Source: Planctomycetota bacterium (lineage in GTDB: Bacteria; Planctomycetota; Planctomycetia; Pirellulales; Pirellulaceae). From it: DNA of 6,883 bases. The notes under the pieces were generated by a model, which did not search any database, was not told the origin of the DNA, and was given only the letters and a program-made list of their open reading frames with translations. Of the stretch, positions 6,792 to 6,883 are shown one piece after another. Position 1 is the first letter of the stretch. Each line of letters opens with the position of its first letter. The DNA lies in the NCBI GenBank assembly GCA_019347795.1, contig JAHWKS010000293.1, forward strand, positions 1 through 6,883, given 5' to 3'. The translations under genes were made by a program, and so were the position numbers.

Positions 6792-6807
6792 AAGAGCCGC
6801 TCCTCTT
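6792..6807. repeat. Small inverted repeat upstream of the ABC ATPase gene
   Basis: AAGAG (6792-6796) pairs with CTCTT (6803-6807) over a six-base loop. On the minus strand the hairpin contains an AGGAG, but it lies about 37 bases before the ATPase ATG, too far to act directly as its ribosome site. It sits in the 48-base gap between the edge fragment and the ATPase. Its role is unknown and the stem is short enough to occur by chance. Confidence 0.3.
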
Positions 6808-6810
6808 AGC

Positions 6811-6883
6811 TTACCATGCCTGCCCCCCAACCGCCGAGCCGCGCTGCGCGTGGCGGCGCGCGGCGAAGTCGAGGTCGTCGATG
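6811..6883 (-). CDS. Probable C-terminal end of an unidentified upstream gene, cut by the right edge
   Basis: Reading leftward from the edge, one frame gives 23 codons before TAA at 6811-6813, ending in RRHAQRGSAVGGQAW. By hand count 21 of the 23 codons end in G or C, against about 12 of 22 in the plus-strand frame starting at the ATG at 6816. That is strong coding-like bias for so short a piece. It lies 48 bases upstream of the ATPase in the same direction, so it may be the preceding gene of one operon. No motif is recognisable in the fragment. Confidence 0.5.
   Translation of the reverse strand, partial: IDDLDFAARRHAQRGSAVGGQAW

Noticed and set aside
6816..6883. Plus-strand ATG at 6816 opening a frame to the right edge
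   Set aside because: It has no ribosome site, gives a Pro/Arg/Gly-rich peptide, and its third positions are far less G/C-biased than the opposing minus-strand frame.

Overview
The window is GC-rich bacterial DNA, most likely from a planctomycete (Pirellulales-like). Three things point there, all from family knowledge rather than a database search: a secreted FG-GAP/ASPIC-UnbV protein, a free-standing CoaB, and a NatB-type permease fused to a CPBP (CAAX-type) protease. Genes are tightly packed. Internal starts in the two clusters are coupled by 4-base stop/start overlaps (GTGA, GTGA, ATGA).

Left edge (1-272): a possible partial gene reads leftward off the edge from about 173. A short gap follows, with an extended -10 element and a strong Shine-Dalgarno site. 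Then (273-1946, +) comes an exported protein of about 557 residues with seven calcium-loop FG-GAP motifs, probably a seven-bladed beta-propeller, and a C-terminal ASPIC/UnbV domain.

Middle (about 2000-3634, +): a compact three-gene unit with a candidate promoter. It encodes a small basic protein of unknown function, a single-pass membrane protein of unknown function, and CoaB (phosphopantothenoylcysteine synthetase domain only, without the usual CoaC decarboxylase half). Both downstream genes start with GTG inside the upstream stop codon.

Convergent gap (3635-3757): no gene. It holds several inverted repeats that could end transcription from both sides, and a tandem 9-base duplication.

Right part (3758-6883, -): an ABC export cassette read right to left. 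The NatA-like ATPase (6762 to 5968) overlaps by ATGA a 737-residue permease (5971 to 3758) whose C-terminal half carries the three CPBP protease motifs. At the right edge a short open frame with strongly coding-like codon use ends at 6811. It is probably the tail of another gene in the same direction, so the cassette may belong to a longer operon.

No tRNA, rRNA, CRISPR array, insertion sequence or attachment site was seen. The most notable items are the one-chain permease-protease fusion with its ATPase, the split CoaB with two unidentified co-transcribed partners, and a skewed Leu-Leu codon pair (CTC-TTG) repeated through the ABC genes.
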